Below are positions 1 through 10,700 of a stretch of DNA of 64,000 nt, piece by piece. Source of the stretch: Pseudotabrizicola sp. (lineage in GTDB: Bacteria > Pseudomonadota > Alphaproteobacteria > Rhodobacterales > Rhodobacteraceae); NCBI RefSeq assembly GCF_030684215.1, contig NZ_JAUXOV010000071.1:1-64000 (forward strand), given 5' to 3'. The notes below the pieces were generated by a model. It was not told where the DNA came from, did not search any database, and saw only the letters and a list, made by a program, of their open reading frames with translations. The stretch's first letter is position 1, and every line of letters begins with the position of its first letter. The translations under genes were made by a program, and so were the position numbers.

Positions 1-3
1 GAC

Positions 4-52
4 TGAACTGATGCGGTGGATGCCCCCACCCGCCGGCATCGGATAGCATGAC
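4..52 (+). repeat. Left arm of 49-bp inverted repeat
   Basis: It pairs with 1417-1465 in reverse complement at 47 of 49 positions; the differences are at 41 and 46. It ends about 33 bp before the transposase start codon. Confidence 0.85.
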
Positions 53-84
53 GGTTGTATATTCGCTTAGTGGAGGGCACATCG

Positions 85-1137
85 ATGACATCAAAGATCA
101 GTATTTTGGCGATCGACTTGGCAAAAGGCAGTTTTCAGGTCTGTGCAGTTGGGCTTGATGGGATGGTTGTTTTCAACCGCGCTATGTCGAGAACGCGTTT
201 GGCAACGCTGTTGGCTGACCACCCTGCCTGCACTGTGGCAATGGAGGCTTGTGCCACCTCGCATCACTGGGGAGGTTTGCGCAAAGCCACGGCCATAAGG
301 TTCGGCTTGTACCAGCTGCTTACGTGAAGCCGTTCGTAAAACGCCAGAAGAATGACCGCGCGGATGCAGAAGCCATTGCGGAGGCGGCCTTGCGACCAAC
401 CATGCGGTTTGTGGCAGTAAAGAGCGCGGCAACCCAAGGTCGTGCTGTCGCATTCCGAACGCATCAATGTATGGTTCGACAGCGGACGCAGCTGATCAAC
501 GCCCTGCGCGGCCATTTGGCTGAATTTGGGTTGGTCGCACCCAAAGGCCCCGCAAGTCTCAAGCTGCTTGAGAACGCCCTTGCTGACGAGAACACAGACC
601 TGCCCGAGCCGGTCCGACACATGGGGTCGATCTATGTTGAGCAGATTGCGCATCTCACCGAAGTCGTTGACCGGCTTTCCGATGAGTTGGAAACCTCATC
701 GAAGACAGATGAACAATTGCGCAGGCTTTGCACTATCCCCGGTATCGGCCCTGTCACCGCCGGCGCTGTCGCGGCATTCGCCCCTGATCTTGATACATTT
801 GACAGCGGCCGCAACTTCGCCGCTTGGCTGGGCGTGCGGTCCGTCACTCGGACGGATCGCGTTTCGGCCCGCACTGCCGCGACAAAGGTCAACGGGCGGA
901 AAAGCCAGACTGGGATCGGTCAGCAAAATGGGGCAAACCGACATCCGTAGATTGCTGATCGTTGGTGCCATGAGCGTAATCCGCTGGGTAGTTCGCAGAG
1001 GCGGCAGTGCAAACCGCTGGTTGGCCGCACTGGTGGCACGCAAACCAAAGATGGTCGCCGCCGTTGCCTTGGCGAACAAGATGGCGCGGATGATCTGGGC
1101 ACTTTCGACAAAGAAGGAGAATTATCGAATGGCGTGA
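85..1137 (+). pseudogene. IS110-family transposase, broken by two frameshifts
   Basis: The IS110 transposase (DEDD-type catalytic domain, then an IS116/IS110/IS902 C-terminal domain) is spread over three frames. The N-terminus starts at ATG 85 after a GGAGGG ribosome site and reads DLAKGSFQVCAVG, ending MEACATSHHWG. The reading then moves near 265-275 into a second frame with RFAQSHGHKVRLVPAAYVKPF, KNDRADAEA and IPGIGPVTAGA. Near 840-895 it moves to a third frame with STGGKARLGSVSKMGQ and DIRRLLIVGAMS, ending at 1137. About 40 bases look inserted after the AAWLG segment. The protein cannot be made intact without frameshifting at both places, so this is a dead or dying copy. Confidence 0.9.
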
Positions 1138-1416
1138 CCTAACCCCGAAAAGGAGAAAGGCACGGCATGGCCGCAAGGCCAGGGTGAGCGATCGACGAGG
1201 AGTATGCGATACGGACTTCGAAGTTCAAGGCAGGGAAATTCAGACCCGGGGCTCGAGCGCTTGCAGCTCTCTGAACCGATGTGAACCCAGCCTTCCGAAC
1301 AGCATACCGGCCCGTGGCGTCATAGAGGGCCACACTCAGAGGCCTGACACACGTCCGATCGAAGACCCCGCAGAAAATCAAAGATAGTGCTTGCCAAACA
1401 GGGGGCATCCACACAC
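1138..1416 (+). other. 3' non-coding segment of the IS110 element
   Basis: About 280 bp between the transposase stop and the right repeat arm has no convincing reading frame. IS110-family elements encode a structured bridge RNA in a non-coding end: upstream of the transposase in the IS110 group and, as I recall, downstream in the IS1111 group. The 5' flank here is only about 33 bp, so this segment is the only room for such an RNA. No RNA fold was computed; the link is inference. Confidence 0.3.
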
Positions 1417-1465
1417 GTCATGGTATCAGATGCCGGCGGGTGGGGGCATCCACCGCATCAGTTCA
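1417..1465 (-). repeat. Right arm of 49-bp inverted repeat
   Basis: Reverse complement of 4-52 with two mismatches. A partial direct copy of its core (gggggcatccac) also occurs at 1401-1412. Confidence 0.85.
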
Positions 1466-1980
1466 CCTGGCCAGCGCCGAAGTCGTCCCGCTCACCCTGC
1501 GCGAACCATGCCCTTGGCTCGCGGCGGCCCGATGCGGATCGTCGAGATCTTCCGGCGGGGCGCGATGACACAGTCACGCGCACCACCACGGGAGCAGGTC
1601 ACTCCGGGCGTCTCTGCCAGTTGGAAACGAGGGCGTTCCATCCCTTGCAAGCCAAGATTGCACCAACGTCAAGCGGCAAGAACTCTCCGGCTGCGTCAAC
1701 ATCACACCGTCGCTGTTCCTCTGATAGGGAAACGGTGCCACCTTCACCACTCTTTACCCATAGACAGAGCCCGGTCCGCGCAGCTGCTTTCCTTAGGCAG
1801 TCTTTTGCATACGGGGAATGGCGAAAGGTATCGCCATTTGTCTCAAACCCTTTTTCAGCATTTGAAAGGTTCCGACAAAACGATGTCCCGCTCTGTGTTT
1901 CATGTCGGTATAAAGGCGGGAAAGTTTGCTAAAGAAGCCTGACTGGGTATTGAGACCCATCAAATAAGCCGAGGTTTGCC
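1466..1980. other. 515 bp without a recognisable gene
   Basis: Two overlapping plus-strand frames run through here, but their arginine- and proline-rich translations match no family I know. The last 60 bases hold the leader of the lactate dehydrogenase gene. The segment may include further insertion-sequence debris; nothing specific was recognised. Confidence 0.5.
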
Positions 1981-2979
1981 ATGCGTGTCGATGTATTCAG
2001 CACCAAGCCCCACGACCGGTCCCTGCTGAGCCTCGCCGCCGAGGGGCAGGCGCTGGAGTTGAACTTTCACGAAGCGCGCCTGAACAAGGACACCGCCCGG
2101 CTGGCGGAAAGCGCAGAGGTGGTCTGTGCCTTCGTCAATGACGATTTGGGCGCCGAGGTGATCGCCGAGCTTGCCGCTTTGGGCGTGCGGATGATCGCGC
2201 TGCGCTCGGCCGGATTCAACCATGTCGATCTGATCGCCGCGCAGGCTGCCGGGATTGCTGTGGCCCGTGTGCCCGCCTATTCCCCACATGCAGTCGCCGA
2301 ACATACGGTCGCCCTGATCCTTGCGCTGAACCGCAAGACGCATCGCGCCTACAATCGGGTGCGCGAAGGAAACTTTGCGCTGGATGGGCTGATGGGCTTT
2401 GACATGCATGGCAAGGTGGCGGGCATTGTCGGCACCGGGCTGATCGGCACGGTTCTGGCGCGCATCCTGCGTGGCTTTGGCTGCGAAGTGCTGGCCTGCG
2501 ATCCCCAGCCCAGTGCCGAATGCGAGGCCTTGGGTGTGGCCTACGTTCCGATGGACCAGCTTCTGAAACGCTCTGACATCATCACGCTGCAATGCCCACT
2601 CACCCCTGCAACGCATCATCTGATCAATGACGCGGCCATCGCCGCCATGAAGCCGGGGGTCATGCTGATCAACACCTCGCGCGGCGCGGTGATTGACACC
2701 CGCGCCGCGATCCGGGGGCTGAAATCGGAGCAGATCGGGGCGCTTGGGCTGGATGTGTATGAAGAGGAAGGCGATCTGTTCTTTGAAGATCTCTCGGACA
2801 GTTTCATCCCGGATGATGTCTTTGCGCGGCTGCTGACCTTTCCCAATGTGCTGATCACGGGTCATCAAGGCTTTTTCACGCGCGAGGCGCTGGAGGCGAT
2901 CGCCGAAATTACCGTCGCCAATATCACAGTCTTTCGGCAAAGTGGGGTGCCGCTTCATCCAGTTTCCCGGCCGGATTGA
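1981..2979 (+). CDS. ldhA: D-lactate dehydrogenase (2-hydroxyacid dehydrogenase family)
   Basis: An NAD-dependent enzyme of 332 aa, close in length and motif order to the fermentative D-lactate dehydrogenase LdhA of E. coli (329 aa). It interconverts pyruvate and D-lactate in the cytoplasm. Visible features are an N-terminal catalytic half with CAFVNDDLG and LRSAGFNHVDL, the Rossmann motif GIVGTGLIG near residue 146, the substrate Arg in NTSRGAVID, the catalytic Glu in DVYEEEGDLFFED and the catalytic His in TGHQGFFT. The ATG at 1981 follows GAGG at a suitable distance. The lactate permease gene begins one base after the stop, so the two are surely co-transcribed and point to lactate exchange with the medium. 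Confidence 0.93.
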   Translation: MRVDVFSTKPHDRSLLSLAAEGQALELNFHEARLNKDTARLAESAEVVCAFVNDDLGAEVIAELAALGVRMIALRSAGFNHVDLIAAQAAGIAVARVPAYSPHAVAEHTVALILALNRKTHRAYNRVREGNFALDGLMGFDMHGKVAGIVGTGLIGTVLARILRGFGCEVLACDPQPSAECEALGVAYVPMDQLLKRSDIITLQCPLTPATHHLINDAAIAAMKPGVMLINTSRGAVIDTRAAIRGLKSEQIGALGLDVYEEEGDLFFEDLSDSFIPDDVFARLLTFPNVLITGHQGFFTREALEAIAEITVANITVFRQSGVPLHPVSRPD

Positions 2980-2980
2980 G

Positions 2981-4447
2981 ATGCCAACCGCGCTGGCGGC
3001 CCTGCCGATCGTTGTTGTGGTCCTGACGATGGCCCTTCTGCACTGGCGCGCGGCGCTGGCCGGTGCGGTCGGGCTTTGCGTGGCACTGGCGGTGATCCTG
3101 GGGGGCAACGGTTTATCTGGTGGTGCCGTGATGGTTGCCGGGGTCGCCGCAGAGGCCGCAAGCAGCACGCTTACCATTTTGTGGATCATCTTGCCTGCTC
3201 TGGTGATATACGAGGTTCAATCGCAGTCCGGCGCTTTAGAGCGGATACGCCTTGCCCTCACGCGGCTCAGCGATGACCGCGCGGTTCAGGCCCTGCTGAT
3301 TGCGTGGTTCTTCGGGCTGTTTATGGAGGGGGCCGCAGGGTTCGGGGCGCCTGTGGCGTTGGCTGCTCCGCTCTTGGTCGGCCTCGGCTTCACGCCGGTC
3401 AGGGCCGTGACGCTAGCGCTTTTGGGGCATGCGGCAGGTGTGTCGTTCGGGGCAGTCGGCACGCCCGCACTGGCACAGATTGGCCTGCTCGGCCTGCCCG
3501 GATCACAGTTGGCAGCGCTGACCATGATGGTGCATGCACTGCCTCTTTGCGTGCTGTCGCTTTGGGTGATGCGTTTGGCAACTGATGTGCCACTGACACG
3601 CAGGCATGTGGGGATCGCACTCCTTGCGGCCCTGTGTTTCCTGTTGCCCGCACTGCTGCTGGCCGGGCTGGCCGGGCCGGAATTGCCCACGCTGGGGGGC
3701 GCCCTCGCCGGCGGGGCGATCTTTGCCGTGGTCATGCGGTCTCTACACCTGAAGCGGATCGATGAGGGGAAGTGGAGGTTAAGCGATCTGGCCCCGTATC
3801 TGCTGATTGTCGCGCTGGTCCTGCTGACACGGCTGCTTCCGCCTGTGCAGGTCGCGTTGTCCAGCCTGTGGTTGGGGTGGGAGTGGTTGGGCTATTCCGG
3901 CGGTTTCGCACCCTTTTATCACCCCGGCACTATGCTGGCGGCGGGTTTGGTAGCCGGGGCGTTGTTGACCGGTCGCGGGGCATTGTTGGGGCCAGCCCTT
4001 GGCGCAGCCCTGCGCAGGCTTGCCCCTGTCGCATTGGCGCTTCTGGTGATGCTCGCCCTGGCGCGGTTGATGGTGCATGGCGGCCTGATTGCCCAGCTTG
4101 CCGGGGCGGCGTCACAGGCCGGGGCGCTGTGGCCGCTGCTTTCGCCGTTCATCGGCATGCTTGGAACTTTTGTCAGTGGTTCGGCCACAGCTTCTAACAT
4201 CCTGTTTACGGACTTTCAGGCAGCGACGGCGCGCGCCCTCGACCTGCCGGTGGTGCTGATGGCAGCGGCACAAGGCGTCGGGGCAGCCATTGGGAATGCG
4301 ATCGCGCCGCACAACATCATTGCGGGCGCGGCAACAGTCGGCCTTTCGGGGCGGGACGGAGAGGTGCTTGCCCGCACCCTGATCCCGGTTCTGACCTACA
4401 CCACATTTGTAGGGATCATAGTCTTCATCGCCTCACGGCAGTTTTGA
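2981..4447 (+). CDS. lctP: L-lactate permease (LctP) family transporter
   Basis: A very hydrophobic 488-aa protein with about a dozen membrane segments, matching the LctP family of lactate/glycolate:proton symporters. The family signature is in FMEGAAGFGAPVALAAPLLV (near residue 110-130), followed by GHAAGVSFGAVGTP; a second glycine-rich motif near the C-terminus includes FVSGSATASNILF and AAQGVGAAIGNAIAPHN. It is somewhat shorter than the E. coli protein (about 550 aa). The ATG at 2981 is preceded by the ldhA stop (TGAGATG), giving translational coupling. Substrate stereochemistry is not readable; the neighbour suggests D- or DL-lactate. Confidence 0.88.
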   Translation: MPTALAALPIVVVVLTMALLHWRAALAGAVGLCVALAVILGGNGLSGGAVMVAGVAAEAASSTLTILWIILPALVIYEVQSQSGALERIRLALTRLSDDRAVQALLIAWFFGLFMEGAAGFGAPVALAAPLLVGLGFTPVRAVTLALLGHAAGVSFGAVGTPALAQIGLLGLPGSQLAALTMMVHALPLCVLSLWVMRLATDVPLTRRHVGIALLAALCFLLPALLLAGLAGPELPTLGGALAGGAIFAVVMRSLHLKRIDEGKWRLSDLAPYLLIVALVLLTRLLPPVQVALSSLWLGWEWLGYSGGFAPFYHPGTMLAAGLVAGALLTGRGALLGPALGAALRRLAPVALALLVMLALARLMVHGGLIAQLAGAASQAGALWPLLSPFIGMLGTFVSGSATASNILFTDFQAATARALDLPVVLMAAAQGVGAAIGNAIAPHNIIAGAATVGLSGRDGEVLARTLIPVLTYTTFVGIIVFIASRQF

Positions 4448-4737
4448 CATTGCTTGGCTTCAACATGACGCAAATGCTTGCAACGCCACAAAAGACGTCA
4501 AGGCTTTGACCAGCCAAACGTTTCCACCTGATATACTTTTCGATGTTTGGACAGATTTCCGGCTGGTTCAAGCTACTGCCTGCTCCTGCTGGTCGGCTTC
4601 TATACTGTTTAAGCAGACACCGGCACGCGCTTGGGATCCGGTAGATAGACGCACGCATTCTTCAAGGATTACCAAGCAAGGCGCCTACAGATCTAGGGGC
4701 TGTTCATAACCATGAGCTTGCGGTCCCGTCCACATAC
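4448..4737. other. Intergenic, convergent gene ends, no gene seen
   Basis: 290 bp between the lactate permease and the 3' end of the glucan synthase. Short frames exist on both strands without family resemblance or a good ribosome-binding site. No clear terminator hairpin was found by eye. Confidence 0.5.
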
Positions 4738-7700
4738 TCAGGCATCCCGGCGCCCGAGGACGATATTCAAGCGGTGTTTACCGTCTTGCAACGCAATTAT
4801 CAGTCCATTTTCCGCCACAGTCAGTTCTGTGCCGTTCAAGTCTGCAGATCGGATTCCGGCCCCACAGCCGTCAGGATTGTGGATTGACACGGCATAGTGC
4901 GCCGCGTCCAGAGTGATGTTCACGGTAAGCTCGGGCCAGAATTTCGGAAGGGACGGATTCAAGCAAAGGGTTCCGCCGTTGCGGGTAAGACCGACGATCC
5001 CCTCGATGCCGGCGCGATACATCCAGCCGGCCGACCCCGTATACCAGGTCCAGCCACCGCGACCGGTGTGGGGTGGCGTGGAATAAACATCGGCCGCAAC
5101 GACGTAGGGTTCAACCTTATAGCGGTCTGCATCGGGGCGGGTCAGAGCATGGTTGATCGGGTTCAGCATCGCGAACAGCTCGTGCGCGGCATCCCCGTCG
5201 CCAAGCTTTGCGTGCGCAAGGATCGCCCACATCGCGGCGTGGCTGTATTGGCCGCCGTTCTCGCGCAGGCCGGGTGGGTAGCCTTTGATGTAACCGGGGT
5301 CCAACGGAGTACGGTCGAAAGGCGGCGCAAAAAGCAGCGCAAGACCGGGATCGGGACGGATGAGGTGTGTCGTCATCGAGGCCATCGCGGTACGCGCACG
5401 GACTGGGTCGGCGGCCCCGGACAGGACAGCCCATGATTGTGCGATGCTGTCGATGCGGCATTCGTCTGAGCTTGCCGAACCGAGCAAGGTGCCATCGTCG
5501 AAGGTGCCGCGCCGGTACCACTCCCCATCCCAGCCGTCTTTCTCGATAGCGTCCAGAACCGATCTTGCGTGGGTGCGCCAGCGCTTGGCACGGCCCGGGT
5601 CGCGGGCATCGGCCAGCGGGGCCATCAGGTCGATTGTCGCGATCAAAAGCCAGCCAAGCCAGACACTCGTGCCCTTGCCGCCTTCGCCCACGCGGTTCAT
5701 CCCGTCGTTCCAGTCGCCGGTGCCGATCAGGGGCATTCCATTCTGGCCCGTCAGCGCGATGGCCTGGTCCAGCCCCCGGGCGCAGTGTTCAAATAGGCTT
5801 GCGGTGTCTTCGGACACCTGAGGTTGGAAGAAGTCATCATGCGCCCCTGGTGGTACCTGCGGGCCCTGCAGGAACGGCACTTCTTCGTTCAGGATCGACG
5901 TGTCACCCGATACAGCAATGTAGCGCGTGACGCCGTAGCCAAGCCACACGCGGTCGTCCGAGATGCGGGTACGTACGCCCTGACCGGAATGTGGCAACCA
6001 CCAGTGCTGCACGTCTCCCTCGGGGAATTGGCGGGCGGCAGCGCGCAAAAGGTGCGCGCGCGTCATCTCGGGACGCGCGAAAGTCAGCGCCATGCCATCC
6101 TGCAACTGGTCGCGAAAACCATAGGCTCCACTGGCCTGATAGAACCCAGCCCGCGCCCAGATACGGCAGGCAAGTGTCTGGTACATGAGCCAGCCGTTCA
6201 GCAGGATGTCCATCGCCCGGTCAGGGGAGCGGATCTGAACGCTACCGAGAAGCCCGCTCCAATGGTCTTTTACCGCAGACAGAAGGTCATCAGAATCGAC
6301 CAAGCGCAATCGTTGGATCAGGGCACTGGCGGTCGTGTCGCTGTCTGTCTGACCGATCAGGAAGGTAAGTGACACCGTTTCACCGGGGCGGAGGGTGACC
6401 CGGCGCTGCAAGGCGGCGCAGGGGTCGAGCGCCGGGCCGGTCTTGCCTGAAAGAGGTGCGTTGTGGATGCCAGCCGGAGCGGCATGCGAACCACCAGTCC
6501 CGATGAACTCGGCCCGGTCGGCGGTCAGGCTGGACACGCCTGCCCCGAAATCGGCAAAAGCGACGCGACCCGGAAAGGCGGTGCTGAATGTGTTCTGCGC
6601 CAGAATCGCCCCGGTCGCAGGATCAATGCGCGTGAGGATATAGGGCGCGCTTGCCCCCCGCGACGTGCCCAGCACCCATTCTGCGTAGGCCGTGACCGCA
6701 AGGGTGCGCGTCGTGGTGCCGTTGTTGCGCAGGTGAAGGCGGGTGATCTTGGCGGGCGCATCCAGCGGAACGAACTGGGTCATGTCGGCCGCGATGTCAT
6801 GCGCATTGTGCTGGAAGCGGGAATAGCCAAAGCCGTGGCGTGCGATGTAAGTGTCAGGTCCGCGAATCGGCAGGGCTGTTGGTGTCCAGACCTGACCGCT
6901 CTCCAGATCATGCAGATAGATCGCTTCGCCGGACGGGTCGGTGACAGGGTCGTTCGACCACGGAGTGATCTGATTCTCGCGGCTGTTTTCCGACCAGACG
7001 TGGCCATTCCCTTCTGCTGAGACCTGAAACCCGAAGCTTGGGTTGGCGACAACGTTGATCCAGGGGGCCGGAGTGGTGCGCCCGCCCTGAAGGATGGTCA
7101 CATATTCGCGCCCGTCCAGACCGAAGCCGCCGATGCCGTTGAAGAATTCAAGTTGCGGCAATTCGGGCGGTGGCGATGACGGACTTGGCGCAGTCAGGCT
7201 GGCAGCCATCGGCACCGGCACCGGCACCGGAAGGGGTGAAAGGCGCGACAATTGGCTGGCAAGATCACCCCGGCTTGCAACAAGGACCGCGCGCGCCACC
7301 GAAACAAGGTGCTCTCTTGCGCCGGGATTGAGAAGGTCGGCGCGCAACGCGTGGATCGTGCCGTTGACCGGGGCGTGGATGCCAATGGCCCGCGGGCGGG
7401 AGCGCGCGGCACGCACGGCGCTGTCGATGGCGATCTGCAGATCCTGCACATACGATGAGGTCCGGTCGTTGAGCACGACAAGATCCACTGCATGCTGGTG
7501 CATCTGCCAGTACTCATGGGCGCTGATTGCCTGATGTAGGACGGAAATGTCTGCGGAATCGTCAATCCGCAACAACACGATCGGCAGGTCCCCCGATATG
7601 CTCAACGCCCAGAGCGCGGACTGCGGCGCCGCGCCCGCAATAATCTGGGCAGGCGAAGCGCGCAGCCGGGCGTCGTTGCGGATGAGCATGCCGCCCAAAG

Positions 7701-10700
7701 TCTGGAAGTCGGCCGCGTCGGCGTGGGTGATGCCAAGGTGACGCAACTGGACCTGCGCTTGTGTCCAGGCGAGGGTGGCTGCGCGCGCGAAAGCCGAGGG
7801 GTCGCGGTGTCGATCCACCAGGTCGAGAAGCGCATCCGGCGTATCGGCAACCATTGTCCAGAAGGTCACGCGGGTGGTGCCGCCAGCCGGAATACTGATC
7901 CGGCGACGGATAGAGAAGATCGGGTCCAGAACTGTCCCGGTTGTCCCGGACAGGGGCTGGTCCATCATCGCCGCCGAGGCAATGTCGTGCCCGCGCCCGA
8001 TGAATTTCGCGCGGTCCGTCTCGATCTGGATCGGGGCGGTGTCTTCGCCCTCTACCACCGCGATATGCGCAGCCCAGACCTCAGGGTCAGAGGGTGAACG
8101 CCGGCGGCGGGTGGCGATGACCACACCCAGTTCGGGCAGGAAGTCCGTCACCACGAACATCTTGGAGAAAGCCGGATGTGCCTGATCAGCCGCTGGCGGA
8201 GCGAGCACCAGTTCTGCGTAGGATGTCACATCGATTTCCCGGGCGCGCCGCCCGCTGTTGGTCAGGGTGACGCGCCGGGCCTCGGCATCGTCTTCGGCTG
8301 AGACAACAACTTCGGTCAGGGTCGTCAGCTGCGGCATATGGTGGGTGAAGGCCGCGTGGTGTTCGCAAAATACGGCACGGTGACTGTCGGTCTTGGCCCG
8401 TGTTGGCTGGACGCCAGCCGACCAGACTTCGCCTGAAGCCGTGTCGCGCAGGAACAGGAAAGACCCATGCGCTGCCTGAGCCGCCTCGGGCCGCCAGCGG
8501 GTAATCGCCATGTCGCGCCAGCGGCTGAACCCTTCGCCGGTTGCGGTCAGCATCACGCCATAGTTGCCGTTGGACAGAAGATGAGCCGTTGGCGCATCCG
8601 TGGCCGGGCTTTCATAGGCCCGGACAGCCGGTGTGTCGTGATTTTCAACAGGGGCGACCAGCACCTCGGTCGCTCGCGGTGGCGCACTGGCGACATCACG
8701 GGGAACCCGCTCTTGCAGCAGTAGTTCAGCGCCCTGAATCATCGGTTCGGCATGGAACCTGTCCCGCAGGCGACCATTCTGAAGGATGTTGGCAATGGCG
8801 GTGATCGTCATGCCCTGATGATGCGCCATGAAGCTGCGGACGATGGACCGCGTTTCACCGGACTGCAGGCGCGAGGGTGTGAAGTCTACCGCCTCGTAAA
8901 AGCCGTAGCGCCCCTCGGCGCCAATGTCTGCAAGAACGGCATAGTTTTGCGCCGCCGCGACCGGGTCGATCATCGCAGCCAGCGCTGTTGCATAGGGCGC
9001 GATTACACGGTTCTCGCTGAGACCGCGTTTCAGACCCAGACCCGGCACCCCGAAGTTGGAGTATTGATAGGTCATCTCAAGGTCGCGGGCGTTGTAGGAA
9101 GATTCGGATATTCCCCAAGGGATGCTTAACCCTGCCGCGTAACTGCGCTGACGGGCGACGACCAGCCGTGTGGTCTGTTCCAGCACAGATCCTGCCGGAG
9201 CGCGCATCACAAGCGATGGCATCAGGTATTCGAACATGCTGCCCGACCAAGAGATCAGCGCAGCAGCCGATCCGATCGGCGTTGTCGGGCGGCCCAGGTG
9301 GAACCAGTGCCGGGTGGCCACATCGCCTTTGGCAATGGCAAAAAGGCTCGCCAGCCGCGCTTCAGAGGCAAGTAGGTCGTAACAGTTGGTATCCAGCCGG
9401 TTGGTCGCCACGGAAAAGCCGATGGAGAGCAGCTTTCGGTCCGGGTCGAGAAGGAAAGTGAAGTCCATCTCTAGTGCAAGGCTGCGGCAAAGCGACTCGA
9501 CATCCCGCAGAAGCTGGGTATCGCCGGACCCGGTCTGATCTGACAGGTGATCGGCAAGTGTGGATTGCATCGCGAGCGTCCAGAACTTCGCCTCGGAAGG
9601 CGTGTCGCCGCTCAGGCGCACGGCGTTGCCCATCTGCGCTGTCAGCGTTGCGAGGGGCGTCGCCGGATCTGCCGCCGCCGCAGCGATCGCCGTAAGCGTG
9701 CGGATGAGGTCCAATTGGTCGGCATCCCGCCCAAGCGAGCGGCGGACAAGAATTGCACAATCGCCCATCGCCTGACGTACGGCCCCGTCTTCGCGCACGG
9801 GCTGCGCGGCCCAGGCGCGACAGGACTGCGCCACCGCGATCAGATGCCCCGCAAGATTTCCACTATCAACCGAGGACACATAGGCCGGATCCAATACGCG
9901 CAGGTCTCGGGTGTCGTGCCAATTGTAGAGATGGCCGCGAAAGCGTGGCATGCGCTGCATGGTCTGAAGCGTGTCGAGCATCCGCTGCAAGGCCGTCTGT
10001 TGGCCGATCCAGCCCATATCATGCGCTGCGACTGTAGAGAGGAGATAAAGCCCGATGTTGGTGGGCGACGTCCGGGTTGCGATGGCGGGTCGCGGGGTTT
10101 CCTGAAAGTTGTCGGGAGGCAGAAAGTTTTCCTCCGGTGTGACGAAGGTCTCAAAATACCGCCAGGTTCGCCGGGCAATCAGCCGCAACTCTTGCGCCTG
10201 CACCTTGGACAGAGACGCTATGGGCAACGGCAGCCGCGGCAGGCTGATCACTCGGGCAAGGGCTGGCGCAGCGGCCCAGATCAGGCCGAACATTAGCGGC
10301 AGCGGCCAGACTTCCGGGTTCAGGACCCATGCCAAGACGCATGCGCCCACACCCAGCACCAGACCAGGCAGCATGGACAGATACTGTTGCATCAGGGTGG
10401 GACGCGCATGGCTGTTGGCCTTGGCTGCGGTCATCCATTCCAAAAGGTACCGGCGTGACACCAGAAGCCGCCATGCCGTCCGCAACACCGCGTCCATCAT
10501 TGTCGCAGCGGTGTTGGCAAGCAATGCCAAGCTGACTGCGATCTGGCCGACAGCGGTCAGGGCATCCGCCCGCAGTGCTGCGAAATGACTACTCAGGGTG
10601 ATGCCGCTGCGGGCTGGAAAGAAGTCGAAGGGCAATGACAAAAGACGCGGGAGCGCAAGCATCGACACGGTCAGCGCCGTCCACAGTGCGGCCAAGGGCA

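Larger units (their letters stand above)
4..1465. mobile_element. Decayed IS110-family insertion element
   Basis: A frameshifted IS110-type transposase gene plus about 280 bp of downstream non-coding DNA lies between two arms of a near-perfect 49-bp inverted repeat (4-52 and 1417-1465, two mismatches). IS110 elements usually lack long terminal inverted repeats, although the IS1111 subgroup has short subterminal ones. The arms may therefore be element ends or a palindromic target into which the element inserted. Boundaries are inferred from the repeat; no target duplication is evident. Confidence 0.6.

Noticed and set aside
1387-1942. Two overlapping frames of about 180 aa
   Set aside because: Compositionally odd, no ribosome site, no recognisable domain; left as an unassigned region.
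1960-3189. 409-aa frame on the minus strand opposite ldhA
   Set aside because: Lies wholly across two well-supported plus-strand genes, is rich in Gln/His/Arg without any family motif, and reads as a codon shadow.
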